64,000 bases of DNA, from NCBI RefSeq assembly GCF_016623615.1, contig NZ_JAEHFX010000002.1, positions 496,001 to 560,000 of the forward strand. Direction: 5' to 3'. The translations under genes were made by a program, and so were the position numbers. The notes beneath the pieces are model-generated. The model was not told the origin of the DNA, did no database searches, and worked only from the letters and a program-made list of their open reading frames with translations. Below, one piece after another: positions 17,607 to 26,103 of the stretch (within the stretch, counting starts at the first letter, position 1; every line of letters begins with the position of its first letter). This stretch comes from Adhaeribacter terrigena (GTDB taxonomy: Bacteria > Bacteroidota > Bacteroidia > Cytophagales > Hymenobacteraceae).

Positions 17607-18748
17607 TCGCGGTGCTGACTTTTCTGGTGCTTGGCTATAGCGTTTTTATTCTGGCGGCCATAATAGGTTGGCTGCGTTATTCTGCGCCTGAAATTCCGGA
17701 AAATTACAAACCGCAGACCCGGATCTCATTGTTAATTGCTGTGCGGAATGAAGCGGAGAATATCGGGCATTTACTTCGGGATCTGGCCGCGCAACGCTTT
17801 CCGAAAACGCACTTCGAAGTAATTATTATTGATGATCATTCGGATGACGGGACGGCAGAAATTGTCAGGACTTTTATGGCTGGTTCCGAAATGGACTTAC
17901 AATTGTTGCGGCTGGAAAAGGGTAGGGGTGAAGGCAAAAAAAGTGCAATTGCCTTTGGGCTGGAACACGCTAAGGGCGAACTGATCGTACAAACCGATGG
18001 CGATTGCCGGGTGCAACCTGTTTGGCTTACATTGCTGGAATATCAATACGTTTCGGAAGGCGCTAAATTTATAAGCGGTCCGGTTTGTTTAACGGCGGAA
18101 GATTCCCTCTTTCAGAATATGCAGGTGGTGGAGTTTGCTTCTTTAATTGGCAGCGGCGCGGCTTCTATGGGTTTGGGCAAACCCAATATGTGCAATGGCG
18201 CAAACCTGGCGTACGAAAAAGCAGCATTTTACGCGGTAAACGGCTATGCGGGTAACGAAAAAATCCCTTCCGGCGACGATGAGTTTCTGATGCATAAAAT
18301 GCAGGCGGCTTTTCCGGGGAAAGTAAAATTTCTGAAAGCAAATGCGGCTACGGTTTATACGGCCGCCTGTGAAACAGTATCGCAGTTTATGGCGCAACGC
18401 ATTCGCTGGGCCAGTAAATGGAAATATTACAAAAATCCGGCGGCGCAAGTGCTGGCTTTGCTGGTTTTCGGGGTGAATTTTATTTTGCCGGTAGCATTAA
18501 TTTTCTGGTTAACAGATCGTTTGGAAGGAAATATTTTCTGCTCGTTTTTTTTGCTGAAAACCACGGTCGATTTTGTATTTTTAGGGCTGATTTTGAAGTT
18601 TTTCCGCAGAACCAAATATTTAATTTATATCTTACCCTTACAGCTGGTGTATATGCCCTATGTGGTGTTAACTGCCCTGGCCGGTTTAGCCGGAACCTAC
18701 CGCTGGAAAGGACGAACCCTGAAAAACGATGACGGAAACGGAAGCTGA
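17603..18748 (+). CDS. family 2 glycosyltransferase, membrane-anchored
   Basis: A 381-residue GT2 processive-type enzyme. One N-terminal membrane helix (about 1-24) is followed by a GT-A domain: RISLLIAVRNEAENI, the donor-binding VIIIDDHSDDGT, VQTDGDC (DxD-like) and the acceptor-side QRIRWASKWKYY (QxxRW). Three or so C-terminal helices follow. The active site faces the cytoplasm, using an activated sugar nucleotide and a lipid or polysaccharide acceptor. It overlaps the upstream flippase-like gene by 4 bp and the downstream 85-residue gene by 20 bp. The product is unknown. Confidence 0.88.
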   Translation: MIAVLTFLVLGYSVFILAAIIGWLRYSAPEIPENYKPQTRISLLIAVRNEAENIGHLLRDLAAQRFPKTHFEVIIIDDHSDDGTAEIVRTFMAGSEMDLQLLRLEKGRGEGKKSAIAFGLEHAKGELIVQTDGDCRVQPVWLTLLEYQYVSEGAKFISGPVCLTAEDSLFQNMQVVEFASLIGSGAASMGLGKPNMCNGANLAYEKAAFYAVNGYAGNEKIPSGDDEFLMHKMQAAFPGKVKFLKANAATVYTAACETVSQFMAQRIRWASKWKYYKNPAAQVLALLVFGVNFILPVALIFWLTDRLEGNIFCSFFLLKTTVDFVFLGLILKFFRRTKYLIYILPLQLVYMPYVVLTALAGLAGTYRWKGRTLKNDDGNGS

Positions 18749-18986
18749 TATTCTGGACGAATTATATTTTGTAACTTCTTTTAAAGCCCTAAGCCAGATG
18801 CTGGATATTGATGCGGGAACGCTTTGCACGCATTTGCAGGCTTTGGTTTCGCAAGGCTACGTAAAATGTTTTTTCCCTGACCCCGACACAGAAGTTGAGT
18901 TTGCTCCGGAAACGTTTGCTGCCAATTGTGCTTCGTATTTCTTTCTGGCTACCAAAGCTGGTTTGCTGGCGCATAATTCCCGCTAA
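18729..18986 (+). CDS. small protein, winged-helix-like, unknown function
   Basis: An 85-residue protein fitting snugly between two genes: its ATG lies 20 bp inside the GT2 gene and its stop abuts the ABC permease ATG. The sequence (SFKALSQMLDIDAGTLCTHLQALVSQGYVKCFF) has the spacing of a winged helix-turn-helix with a recognition helix near residues 28-40, but I cannot name a family. The tight packing and coding character support a real gene. A role linked to the neighbouring transporter or glycosyltransferase is only inference. Confidence 0.65.
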   Translation: MTETEADILDELYFVTSFKALSQMLDIDAGTLCTHLQALVSQGYVKCFFPDPDTEVEFAPETFAANCASYFFLATKAGLLAHNSR

Positions 18987-20168
18987 ATGGCTCCCAACAC
19001 ACAAGTAATTCAAACGCCGGTTTATCATTCGCCGGGGTATTATATCCGGCAGCGGCTGTTGCAGAACGGGCCGGCCATGCTGGGCTTAACCTTAGTTTTG
19101 ATCGCGTTTTTCATAGCGTTTTCGGGTTATTTGCTTTTGCCGGATGCTACGCCGAATGCAAACGACGGCATTGTGGCGCTGCAAAAGAAACCGGCCGGTT
19201 TTACCGTAAAAATACTGCGCGTTCCCAAGGCCGATAAACCGGAAGAAACCAGCTTTGTTGAAAAGTGGCTCTTTGGGGCTCCCACTGCTTACGAAAGTAT
19301 TCCGATAGATAATTATAAAATTGAACGTGACTTTTTAGTGGCAGAACCCTACCGTTCCGGCGCGGGCTTAGATACCGCCGAAATGCGTTTCCCCTTACAA
19401 AAACTATTGCCGGCTTCAACAGTTCTTGAAAATAAAGACCTGGTGCAGCAAATTGAAGAATCCAACATCGAAAACCGCACCTATTGGCTGGGGACAGACA
19501 AAGCCGGCCGCGATGTGCTGAGCCGTTTGTTGCTGGGCACCCGCATTTCGTTGGGGATCGGGTTTCTGGCGGTGCTAATCTCGGTGACCATTGGGTTGCT
19601 GGCCGGCGCTTTGGCGGGTTACGCCGGCGGTTGGGTAGATAAAGCCATTATGTTTGTGATGACGGTGGTTTGGAGCGTGCCGGGCATTATGCTGGTTATT
19701 GCTATAAGCCTGGCCCTGGGAAGCAAAAGCGTGTGGGTTTCTTTTGTTGCGGTAGGCTTAACCATGTGGGTAGATGTGGCCAGAGTGGTGCGCGGGCAGG
19801 TTTTAAGTTTGAAAGAAAAAACGTATATTGAGGCAGCAAAAGTTGCGGGCCTACCTGAGATCCGCATTATTTTAAAGCATTTGCTGCCTAATTTACTCGG
19901 ACCGCTGATAGTTACAGCTACCGCTAATTTCGCTTCGGCTATTTTAATGGAAGCGGGTTTGAGTTTTCTGGGTCTGGGAGTTCAGCCACCGGCACCTTCG
20001 TGGGGCATGATGGTGAACGAAGGTTTCCAGCTGATCGGCTCCCGGAACAGTTTGTTTTTGGTTATCCTGCCCAGCTTATGCATAAGTTTGCTGGTGCTGG
20101 CTTTTAATTTGCTCGGAAACGGGCTGCGCGACGCTTATGACCCTAAAATTATCGTTACCAATGCCTGA
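18987..20168 (+). CDS. ABC transporter permease, DppC/OppC type
   Basis: A 393-residue inner-membrane permease of a peptide/nickel-type ABC importer. One N-terminal helix (about 30-52) is followed by an extracytoplasmic stretch of about 100 residues and five helices in a BPD_transp_1 fold. The EAA loop that contacts the ATPase is seen as EAAKVAGLPEIRIILKHLLPN. The motifs LGTDKAGRDVLSRLLLGTR and FLGLGVQPPAPSWGMMVNEG are typical of DppC. The partner permease, ATPases and binding protein are not in the window. It overlaps the next gene by 8 bp. Confidence 0.9.
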   Translation: MAPNTQVIQTPVYHSPGYYIRQRLLQNGPAMLGLTLVLIAFFIAFSGYLLLPDATPNANDGIVALQKKPAGFTVKILRVPKADKPEETSFVEKWLFGAPTAYESIPIDNYKIERDFLVAEPYRSGAGLDTAEMRFPLQKLLPASTVLENKDLVQQIEESNIENRTYWLGTDKAGRDVLSRLLLGTRISLGIGFLAVLISVTIGLLAGALAGYAGGWVDKAIMFVMTVVWSVPGIMLVIAISLALGSKSVWVSFVAVGLTMWVDVARVVRGQVLSLKEKTYIEAAKVAGLPEIRIILKHLLPNLLGPLIVTATANFASAILMEAGLSFLGLGVQPPAPSWGMMVNEGFQLIGSRNSLFLVILPSLCISLLVLAFNLLGNGLRDAYDPKIIVTNA

Positions 20169-21384
20169 GACCGTGGAAAGGAATATACAGCAGGAGCTAA
20201 ATCTGAAGGAATTGGAACTGGCCGCGCTGCTCGAAATTACGCAGGCAATTAACAGCAACCTGCCCGAAAAGGCGCTATACAAAATCTACCATTTCACCTT
20301 ACTGGCCCAGTTAAAAATTAACCGGCTTACGCTTTTTGTGCAGGACGAAGCCTGGGAGTGCAAAGTTTGCTTTGGTACGGCCACTGATTATGTGAAACAG
20401 GAATTTCCAGAGGAGATTCGCAACCTGCGCGAAATCACCAAGCTCAATAACCTGAACCTGGATAAACGCTGGCGCGATTTCGACGTGGCCATTCCGGTAA
20501 TTCAGGACGGAAAAGTGCTGGCTTTCGTGCTCATCGGAAATATTCACCCGTATTATTCCAACCTGGGGGCTTTGTCGTTTATTCAGACGCTGAGTAATAT
20601 CCTGATCGTGGCAATGGAAAACCGGAAAATGACCCGGCAACGGTTATCGCAGGAAGCCATGCGTAACGAAATCCGCATTGCCCGCGAAGTGCAGGCCATG
20701 CTGTTCCCGAAAAGTTTGCCGAACGATAAAGACGTAGCCGTTTTTGCCAGCTATATTCCGCATTCTACCATTGGCGGCGATTATTACGATTACATTAAAA
20801 TTGACGATGATCAGTTCCTGGTTTGCGTGGCCGACGTGAGTGGAAAAGGCGTGCCGGCTTCGTTGCTGATGAGTAATTTCCAGGCCGGTTTGCGGACCAT
20901 TCTGCGCCAGACGTCCGACCTGGAAACGGTGGTTTCGGAACTGAATTACCTGATCTACCGGAACGCGATCGCCGAGAAATTCATTACCAGTTTCTTTGCC
21001 ATTTATAACCGCAAAACCCGCGAGCTGCACTACGTAAATGCCGGCCACAATGCCCCCGTTCTGCTGCACGAAAACAACACCTGCCATTTATTGAACGAAG
21101 GCTGCACCATGCTGGGTATTTTTGAAGAACTGCCGTTCATGTCGGTTACCAAAGTGCTGATCCCGCATAAATCCATGCTGCTTTGCTACACGGATGGCTT
21201 AACGGAAGTTTTTAATAAGGATGAAGATGAATACGGGCTGGAAAACACCATTAAATTCCTGCAACAATCCCGCTACATGAATCTGCAGGTGCTGCACCGC
21301 GAACTATTGGAAGATATCCGGATCTATAACGATGCGGCCGGTTTCGACGATGATATTACCTTGCTGAGCTGCCGGTTCAAGTAA
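20161..21384 (+). CDS. GAF-PP2C (SpoIIE-type) serine phosphatase
   Basis: A 407-residue signalling phosphatase of the SpoIIE/RsbU type. Residues about 15-165 form a GAF-like sensor domain. A short helical linker leads into the PP2C domain, with VQAMLFPKSLP, the metal-binding IGGDYYDYI, VADVSGKGVPASLLM, YVNAGHNAPVLL and LCYTDGLTE. It would dephosphorylate a phospho-serine antagonist in a partner-switching pathway, but no anti-sigma or STAS gene is adjacent. The frame is open to ATG 20137; ATG 20161 is preferred because it gives a short overlap with the permease stop. Confidence 0.87.
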   Translation: MPETVERNIQQELNLKELELAALLEITQAINSNLPEKALYKIYHFTLLAQLKINRLTLFVQDEAWECKVCFGTATDYVKQEFPEEIRNLREITKLNNLNLDKRWRDFDVAIPVIQDGKVLAFVLIGNIHPYYSNLGALSFIQTLSNILIVAMENRKMTRQRLSQEAMRNEIRIAREVQAMLFPKSLPNDKDVAVFASYIPHSTIGGDYYDYIKIDDDQFLVCVADVSGKGVPASLLMSNFQAGLRTILRQTSDLETVVSELNYLIYRNAIAEKFITSFFAIYNRKTRELHYVNAGHNAPVLLHENNTCHLLNEGCTMLGIFEELPFMSVTKVLIPHKSMLLCYTDGLTEVFNKDEDEYGLENTIKFLQQSRYMNLQVLHRELLEDIRIYNDAAGFDDDITLLSCRFK

Positions 21385-21408
21385 ACCAAATCAGACTTTT
21401 TGTTGCTT

Positions 21409-21424
21409 AAACCATACCGTTTTT
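21409..21424. repeat. dispersed motif AAACCATACCGTTTTT
   Basis: A copy of the window-wide pseudo-palindrome, 24 bp upstream of the TonB-like lipoprotein ATG. It is followed by a tandem duplication of AAATTCAATG (21431-21450) that reaches into the start codon region. Confidence 0.5.
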
Positions 21425-21447
21425 CTTTCGAAATTCAATGAAATTCA

Positions 21448-21879
21448 ATGAAATCAAGCGTTGTTTGCTTTGCTGTATTTGCAGCTGTATTCGTTTCTGC
21501 CTGCTCCCAAAAAAGTGCGCCGGCAGTTTCCGGGAATTCTAAAACGGAAGTTCCGGCCAGTGATGAAGTGTATGTGATGGTGGAAGAAATGCCGCGCTTC
21601 CCCGGTGGCGAAAATGAAATGATAAGGTTTGTGAACAAACACATGCTTTATCCGCAGGAAGCCCGGGATAATGGCGAAGAAGGCCGGGTTATCGTGCAAT
21701 TCGTGGTTACGAAGGAGGGGAAGTTAACCAATCCTGAAATTGTGCGAAGCGTTTCTCCAAGTATTGATAAGGAAGCGCTTCGTATAGTCGAAATCATGCC
21801 CCTATGGCAACCGGGCAAGCAAAATGGCCGGGCAGTTAATACCCGTTATACCTTGCCTTTAACGTTTCAATTGCAGTAA
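21448..21879 (+). CDS. TonB C-terminal-like domain lipoprotein
   Basis: A 143-residue exported protein. The N-terminus has a lipoprotein-type signal (hydrophobic core then VSAC, Cys about residue 19). Residues about 48-143 form a TonB C-terminal domain: MPRFPGGENEMIRFVNKH, LYPQEARDNGEEGRVIVQF, VRSVSPSIDKEALRIVE, WQPGKQNGRAVNTRYTLPL. There is no transmembrane anchor or proline-rich spanning segment, so it cannot be a complete energy transducer. Such stand-alone domains are common in Bacteroidota and their role is unclear. A 10-bp tandem duplication lies at the start. Confidence 0.85.
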   Translation: MKSSVVCFAVFAAVFVSACSQKSAPAVSGNSKTEVPASDEVYVMVEEMPRFPGGENEMIRFVNKHMLYPQEARDNGEEGRVIVQFVVTKEGKLTNPEIVRSVSPSIDKEALRIVEIMPLWQPGKQNGRAVNTRYTLPLTFQLQ

Positions 21880-21881
21880 AA

Positions 21882-21933
21882 GCAAACAGTTTTTCAGCAG
21901 AAAAGCATAGCCTTTTTAAGCTGAAACTGCTTA
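21882..21933 (+). terminator. possible terminator stem-loop containing a dispersed motif
   Basis: AGTTTTTCAGC and GCTGAAACT can pair with a small bulge around a loop that holds the dispersed motif AAAAGCATAGCCTTTTT (21901-21917). It lies between the convergent TonB-like and O-antigen ligase genes. The stem is imperfect. Confidence 0.35.
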
Positions 21934-21951
21934 AACTTAATCTTCAAAAAT

Positions 21952-23418
21952 TTAATTTAACGCTTCAGATTGTTTTTCAGCCTTTGTCCAGATGTCGAGT
22001 TTGATCAGGAAGGCGAGGGAAATGAAATAGAACGAACCGATCTTATCTACTTCCAAGAGTTCGTTCAGGGTGAGGTGGAAAATAATAATGATCAGGCACA
22101 AGGCAGCCCCCACAATTACGGCCCGCGTTTCCGGATCTTTGGTGCGGTGGTAGAGCGTTTGCGGCAGAATAAGAATATACCCGATCAGGGTCAGGAAAAG
22201 TAATAATCCAATAATTCCCTGCTCAGCGAGCTGCAGTAAAAAGTAATTGTGTACGGTAGATTTTTCGGGGTTATCGCTTACGTAGGTCCGGAAACGTTTT
22301 ACGGTGTAGCGCTTATATTCCGGGTAAAAGGTGCTTGGTCCGGTGCCGGTAAAAGGTTTTTCGGCTACCATGTGTAAGGCGGCTACCCAGCGGTAAACCC
22401 GTTCCATGCCCGAAACATCTTCGAGTTTATACGTGGCCTGTAAGTGCTTTCCGAAATTATCGCGGTTGAAAACGGTTTTCTCGAATTTAGGGGCGTAGTT
22501 CAGGTAGTTTTCGTTGTTCAGGAAAAAATACATCGCGAAAGCTGCTCCGAGGTATGCGCCGGCTACCATCAGCTTGGTAAGCTTAAACCGGATGGCCAGA
22601 AAATACAGCCCGGCAATGGGCAGCGAAAGCCACGAAGCCCGCGTGTAGGAAAAACCCACGCCCACCACCATAATTAGCAGGCAACAGATCAGGAAAAACT
22701 TCACCCAGCCTTTGCGGCCCTGCATTAACGTAAAAACGTAAGGAATGAAAAACGCGACTACCGTGGCATAAATTACGTGGTTCATAAAAAACGGCGTAAC
22801 CGAGCGGTGCACCGCATGAAAGGCAAAACCTTTAAGCGCGTGTTTGAAGAGCGAAAAAAGGATCAGCCCGATCAGGGGAACCAGGAAAAACCACAGAATG
22901 CGTTTGATATCTTTTACATCGCGGATAATGGAGCCGGTTAGCAGCAAAAAAGGCACAATGTACCAAACTTTAGCCAGCAGATATTTTACCGATTTTACCC
23001 CGTCTACCGAAAAAGGCGTAACCATGAGTGCCCACAAATAAGTGGCCCCGATAAGCACTACGAGCGGATGCGACAGGAAACGTTTGTCGGGTTTGAAACC
23101 GATGAGCAGCGAGGCCATGAAACAGCCCGTAAGCAGGAGCATGAGCGGCTCAGCCGGAAGATCCATGCGCAGCCCGCCCACCGGCAAAAAGAACTCCATG
23201 GAGAATGGCAGGCTGAAAATTAGCAGGTAGTAAAGCGCGCGGTAATTGGTTAAAAGCAGAAGCAGCAGCAGAATGCCGGCCGGTATACCCAGCCATACCG
23301 ACGTGTTTTTATAAACGCCCCAGCAAACCGCGCCAACGATCAGGCTACCAAAACCCCAGAAAATGAGTTGTTCGGTAACTTTTTCGGGAAGCGGCAGATG
23401 TGCTTTTAAAAACTTCAT
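21952..23418 (-). CDS. O-antigen ligase / Wzy-type polymerase family membrane protein
   Basis: A 488-residue protein with about 11-12 predicted membrane helices and the Wzy_C domain. Typical features are GFSYTRASWLSLP in a periplasmic loop, GTGPSTFYPEYKRY, and a large periplasmic segment near residues 370-405 ending NPEKSTVHNYFLLQLAEQG, which holds the conserved His. It either joins O-units to the lipid core or polymerises them. The chain-length regulator gene ends 2 bp upstream on the same strand, supporting a polysaccharide assembly role. Confidence 0.88.
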   Translation of the reverse strand: MKFLKAHLPLPEKVTEQLIFWGFGSLIVGAVCWGVYKNTSVWLGIPAGILLLLLLLTNYRALYYLLIFSLPFSMEFFLPVGGLRMDLPAEPLMLLLTGCFMASLLIGFKPDKRFLSHPLVVLIGATYLWALMVTPFSVDGVKSVKYLLAKVWYIVPFLLLTGSIIRDVKDIKRILWFFLVPLIGLILFSLFKHALKGFAFHAVHRSVTPFFMNHVIYATVVAFFIPYVFTLMQGRKGWVKFFLICCLLIMVVGVGFSYTRASWLSLPIAGLYFLAIRFKLTKLMVAGAYLGAAFAMYFFLNNENYLNYAPKFEKTVFNRDNFGKHLQATYKLEDVSGMERVYRWVAALHMVAEKPFTGTGPSTFYPEYKRYTVKRFRTYVSDNPEKSTVHNYFLLQLAEQGIIGLLLFLTLIGYILILPQTLYHRTKDPETRAVIVGAALCLIIIIFHLTLNELLEVDKIGSFYFISLAFLIKLDIWTKAEKQSEALN

Positions 23419-23420
23419 TA

Positions 23421-24533
23421 TTATTCAAAGCGGTAGTTTTCGCGTTTGTATAATTCGTAAAGCGAAACGAAAATTACCGATAACAGGAACGTTACAATGG
23501 TAGAACCCGCCACGATGAGCCAGCGGATGGGTTTGATCTTGCGATTGGCCGCCTCGGCTTTCTGCACCACGTTTATGGTAGAGATTTTGCCGTTCAGCGC
23601 AATTTTAGCGTTGTCGAAATTGGCTTTGGCTTTGATGTAGCGCGAAAGCATATTCGACTGAATGGAATCGAGGTCTTTGGTAGCTTTCAGGCCGGCGGCA
23701 TATTTATTTAAATTATACACGCTGCCGGAACTGGTAAGCGTAGCGAGTGCTTTTTCCAGGCCGTTAATCCGGGCTTTCAGGGCAGTCGTGCTGCCGCCGC
23801 TTTGCTGCATCACTTCCAGCTCGCCTTTGGCCTGGGCCAGTTCGGTCTGGGTTTCGATCACGCTTTTACTTAAATGGTAGCCTTCGTCGGCCAGGCCGTA
23901 AATACCGTAATTTTTCCGTACTTCGTTCAGGCTGTCGCGCAGGTTTAAATAGGCTTTGGAATAATAGTTATACTGATCTTTGTAAATCTCCATTACGCGC
24001 TTGCGGTTCTCAAGCGGAAGTTCCTGGTTCAGCACATCGATGCGGGCGGCAATGTCGTTGGCAATGGCGGCAGCTTTGTATTTGTCGTGGCTGATGAAGC
24101 TGATCTCCAGAGCGTCGCGGTCGTTGGGGCGCACATCGAGGTTGGTGTACCACATGTTCATGGCGCCAAATTTATTGATGTCGCTTTCCATGTCCTGATA
24201 CCCGTAATCGAGGTAAAGTTTATACTTGTAGATCATGAAATAGGCCAGTTGCTCGGAAGTGGCAATGGTCGTTAAGCGGTCCAGTTCTACGGAAGAGCCG
24301 GTAACTTCAATTTTTTCGCCCTGCAGAATGCGGTCCGGATCTACGCTCAGGATATTGGCCGGGTAAATGATTGTTGTAGACTGGTATTCGTTGGTAAGTA
24401 GCAGGGAAATGCCGGCGCTGCCCAGCATAGCAATGATGCTCAGCACCAGGATAGGATATTTCCAACGATTCAGAACAGGCACCAATCCGAGGAGATTTTT
24501 CGGACGTTCAGACATAGTTTGCGTAACGCTCAT
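23421..24533 (-). CDS. polysaccharide chain-length determinant (Wzz family)
   Basis: An inner-membrane polysaccharide co-polymerase of about 370 residues. Two membrane helices, near residues 27-47 and 335-358, bracket a periplasmic coiled-coil domain, the standard Wzz layout. PIRWLIVAGSTIVTF forms the second helix preceded by the Pro-rich turn. There is no tyrosine kinase domain. The frame is open to a TTG at 24572, but ATG codons at 24533 and 24515 give more normal N-termini; 24533 is used. Cotranscribed with the ligase/polymerase, with a 2-bp gap. Confidence 0.85.
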   Translation of the reverse strand: MSVTQTMSERPKNLLGLVPVLNRWKYPILVLSIIAMLGSAGISLLLTNEYQSTTIIYPANILSVDPDRILQGEKIEVTGSSVELDRLTTIATSEQLAYFMIYKYKLYLDYGYQDMESDINKFGAMNMWYTNLDVRPNDRDALEISFISHDKYKAAAIANDIAARIDVLNQELPLENRKRVMEIYKDQYNYYSKAYLNLRDSLNEVRKNYGIYGLADEGYHLSKSVIETQTELAQAKGELEVMQQSGGSTTALKARINGLEKALATLTSSGSVYNLNKYAAGLKATKDLDSIQSNMLSRYIKAKANFDNAKIALNGKISTINVVQKAEAANRKIKPIRWLIVAGSTIVTFLLSVIFVSLYELYKRENYRFE

Positions 24534-24651
24534 GGTAAAGAATATTCCTTCAAAATTAGCCAAAAAACTCAAACTTTCCTAAAGCTAAGGAACCCGAAAA
24601 TTAGGAATATTTGCTGCACCTTGCCTATTTATTGCGTTACTTTGCAGGCGC

Positions 24652-24666
24652 AAAACCCTACCGTTT
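24652..24666. repeat. dispersed motif AAAACCCTACCGTTT at flippase start
   Basis: A copy of the dispersed motif that ends exactly where the flippase reading frame appears to begin by similarity (ATT AAA AAG at 24667), paralleling the situation at rsmA. Confidence 0.5.
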
Positions 24667-24699
24667 ATTAAAAAGCTACTCGGAAATATCAGTTTTATC

Positions 24700-26091
24700 T
24701 TGCTGCTGAACCTGCTGGTAAAACCCATCGGCATTGTGGTAGAAAATCTGGTGCAGAACCGGATCGGCCACGAAGCTTTTGGTTTGTTCAGCGCCTTGTT
24801 CTCACTGGCAACCATCGGAGCCGTGCTTTCTGACCTGGGAATCAGCCAGCTGGCCACCAAAAAAATTGCTGCCGACAAAAGCTATTTTGAAGCCTATTTC
24901 CCTACCGTTTTTCCCGTAAAGATCCTGCTGGCGCTCTTGTTTCCGATACTCATGACGGGGCTCGGGTTTGTTTTGGGTTACGATGCGCACGCACTTTATC
25001 TGCTGTTTTTCATAGCGTTTACCTTCGGCCTTTCGCAGTTCATTTTGTTTTTCCGGGCTACGCTGCAGGGCAACCAGAATTTTAACGTAGATGCGGTAGG
25101 ATCAGTAGCCGATAAGTTTCTGTTGGTGTTTTTTGTGCTTGCGCTTTTACCGATCGGCCTTTCGCTGGAGAATTTTGTGTACGCGCGCACGCTGGCAACC
25201 GGGCTGGCTTTTATAGCGCTTTACTATCTGATCACCAAATTATATGGTCGGCTGCGCATAAAACTGAACCGCGCGCACTTAAAAGAATTGCTGCGCGATA
25301 GTTTGCCGTTTGCCCTGATTACGCTGGTTTATGGCATTAACGAACGCGTGGATATTGTGATGCTGGAACGGCTTTCGTCGGCGAAAGAGGCGGGTTTATA
25401 TGCCGGACCTTACCGCTGGGTAGATGCCGTAATGATGTATTTGTGGACCATTCTGCCCATTTTCTTTGCCAAATTCGCCTTAACTGTGCAGGATAAAAAT
25501 GAGCAGGAGAAACTTTTGCATTTCGGGCAGGTGGTGGTGAGTTTGCCCATTATTTTTATCTGCGTTTTTTCATTTTTTTACGGCGAGCTTTTCTTTTTTC
25601 AGTTCAGCAACAGTACTGCGGCCGAAATTGCCGCCATGGTACAAAACCTGCAGATCTTATTTCTGAACGTGCTGGTACACGGTTTTTTTGCCATTTACAG
25701 TACGCTTTTAACTTCAAGTAATTTTGAAAAACCAGTCAGCAAGCTGGTAGCGGCCAGTATTATTTTAAACCTGACCCTCAATTTTATTTTTATTCCGGAA
25801 TTTGGTTCTTTAGCCGCTGCCTGGAACACCCTTTTTTGTGCAGTTTTCGTATCTGTAGGGTATTTTATGATGGTGGGGCGCATGGTGAAAATAAAACTGC
25901 CTTATGCGCTGCTTTTAAAACTGGTTTTGCTGGCTGTATTGCTTGGCTGGCTGTTTTTTGGATTAGATCTACTCTCCGGTTTGTGGTGGCTGAATACAAT
26001 TATGGCAGGAGCCGCCTTTTTAGTTTTGGTTTTTATACTGCAGATTATTAGTTTAGCTCAAATACGGCAACTAAAAAACCGTAGACCTTAA
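24700..26091 (+). CDS. oligosaccharide flippase (Wzx, MOP superfamily)
   Basis: An inner-membrane protein of about 463 residues with 12-14 helices that should flip lipid-linked oligosaccharide repeat units. The pattern GHEAFGLFSALFSLATIGAVLSDLG, the SLPFALITLVYGINERVDIVML segment and the GLYAGPYRWVDA helix are typical of polysaccharide biosynthesis flippases. The first accepted start codon is TTG at 24700. However, the frame continues upstream as IKKLLGNISFILL, the usual N-terminus of this family, starting at ATT 24667 directly after a dispersed motif. The real start is probably near there, on a rare ATT codon. The GT4 gene follows by 12 bp. Confidence 0.85.
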   Translation: MLLNLLVKPIGIVVENLVQNRIGHEAFGLFSALFSLATIGAVLSDLGISQLATKKIAADKSYFEAYFPTVFPVKILLALLFPILMTGLGFVLGYDAHALYLLFFIAFTFGLSQFILFFRATLQGNQNFNVDAVGSVADKFLLVFFVLALLPIGLSLENFVYARTLATGLAFIALYYLITKLYGRLRIKLNRAHLKELLRDSLPFALITLVYGINERVDIVMLERLSSAKEAGLYAGPYRWVDAVMMYLWTILPIFFAKFALTVQDKNEQEKLLHFGQVVVSLPIIFICVFSFFYGELFFFQFSNSTAAEIAAMVQNLQILFLNVLVHGFFAIYSTLLTSSNFEKPVSKLVAASIILNLTLNFIFIPEFGSLAAAWNTLFCAVFVSVGYFMMVGRMVKIKLPYALLLKLVLLAVLLGWLFFGLDLLSGLWWLNTIMAGAAFLVLVFILQIISLAQIRQLKNRRP

Positions 26092-26103
26092 TCTCACCTG
26101 CTC

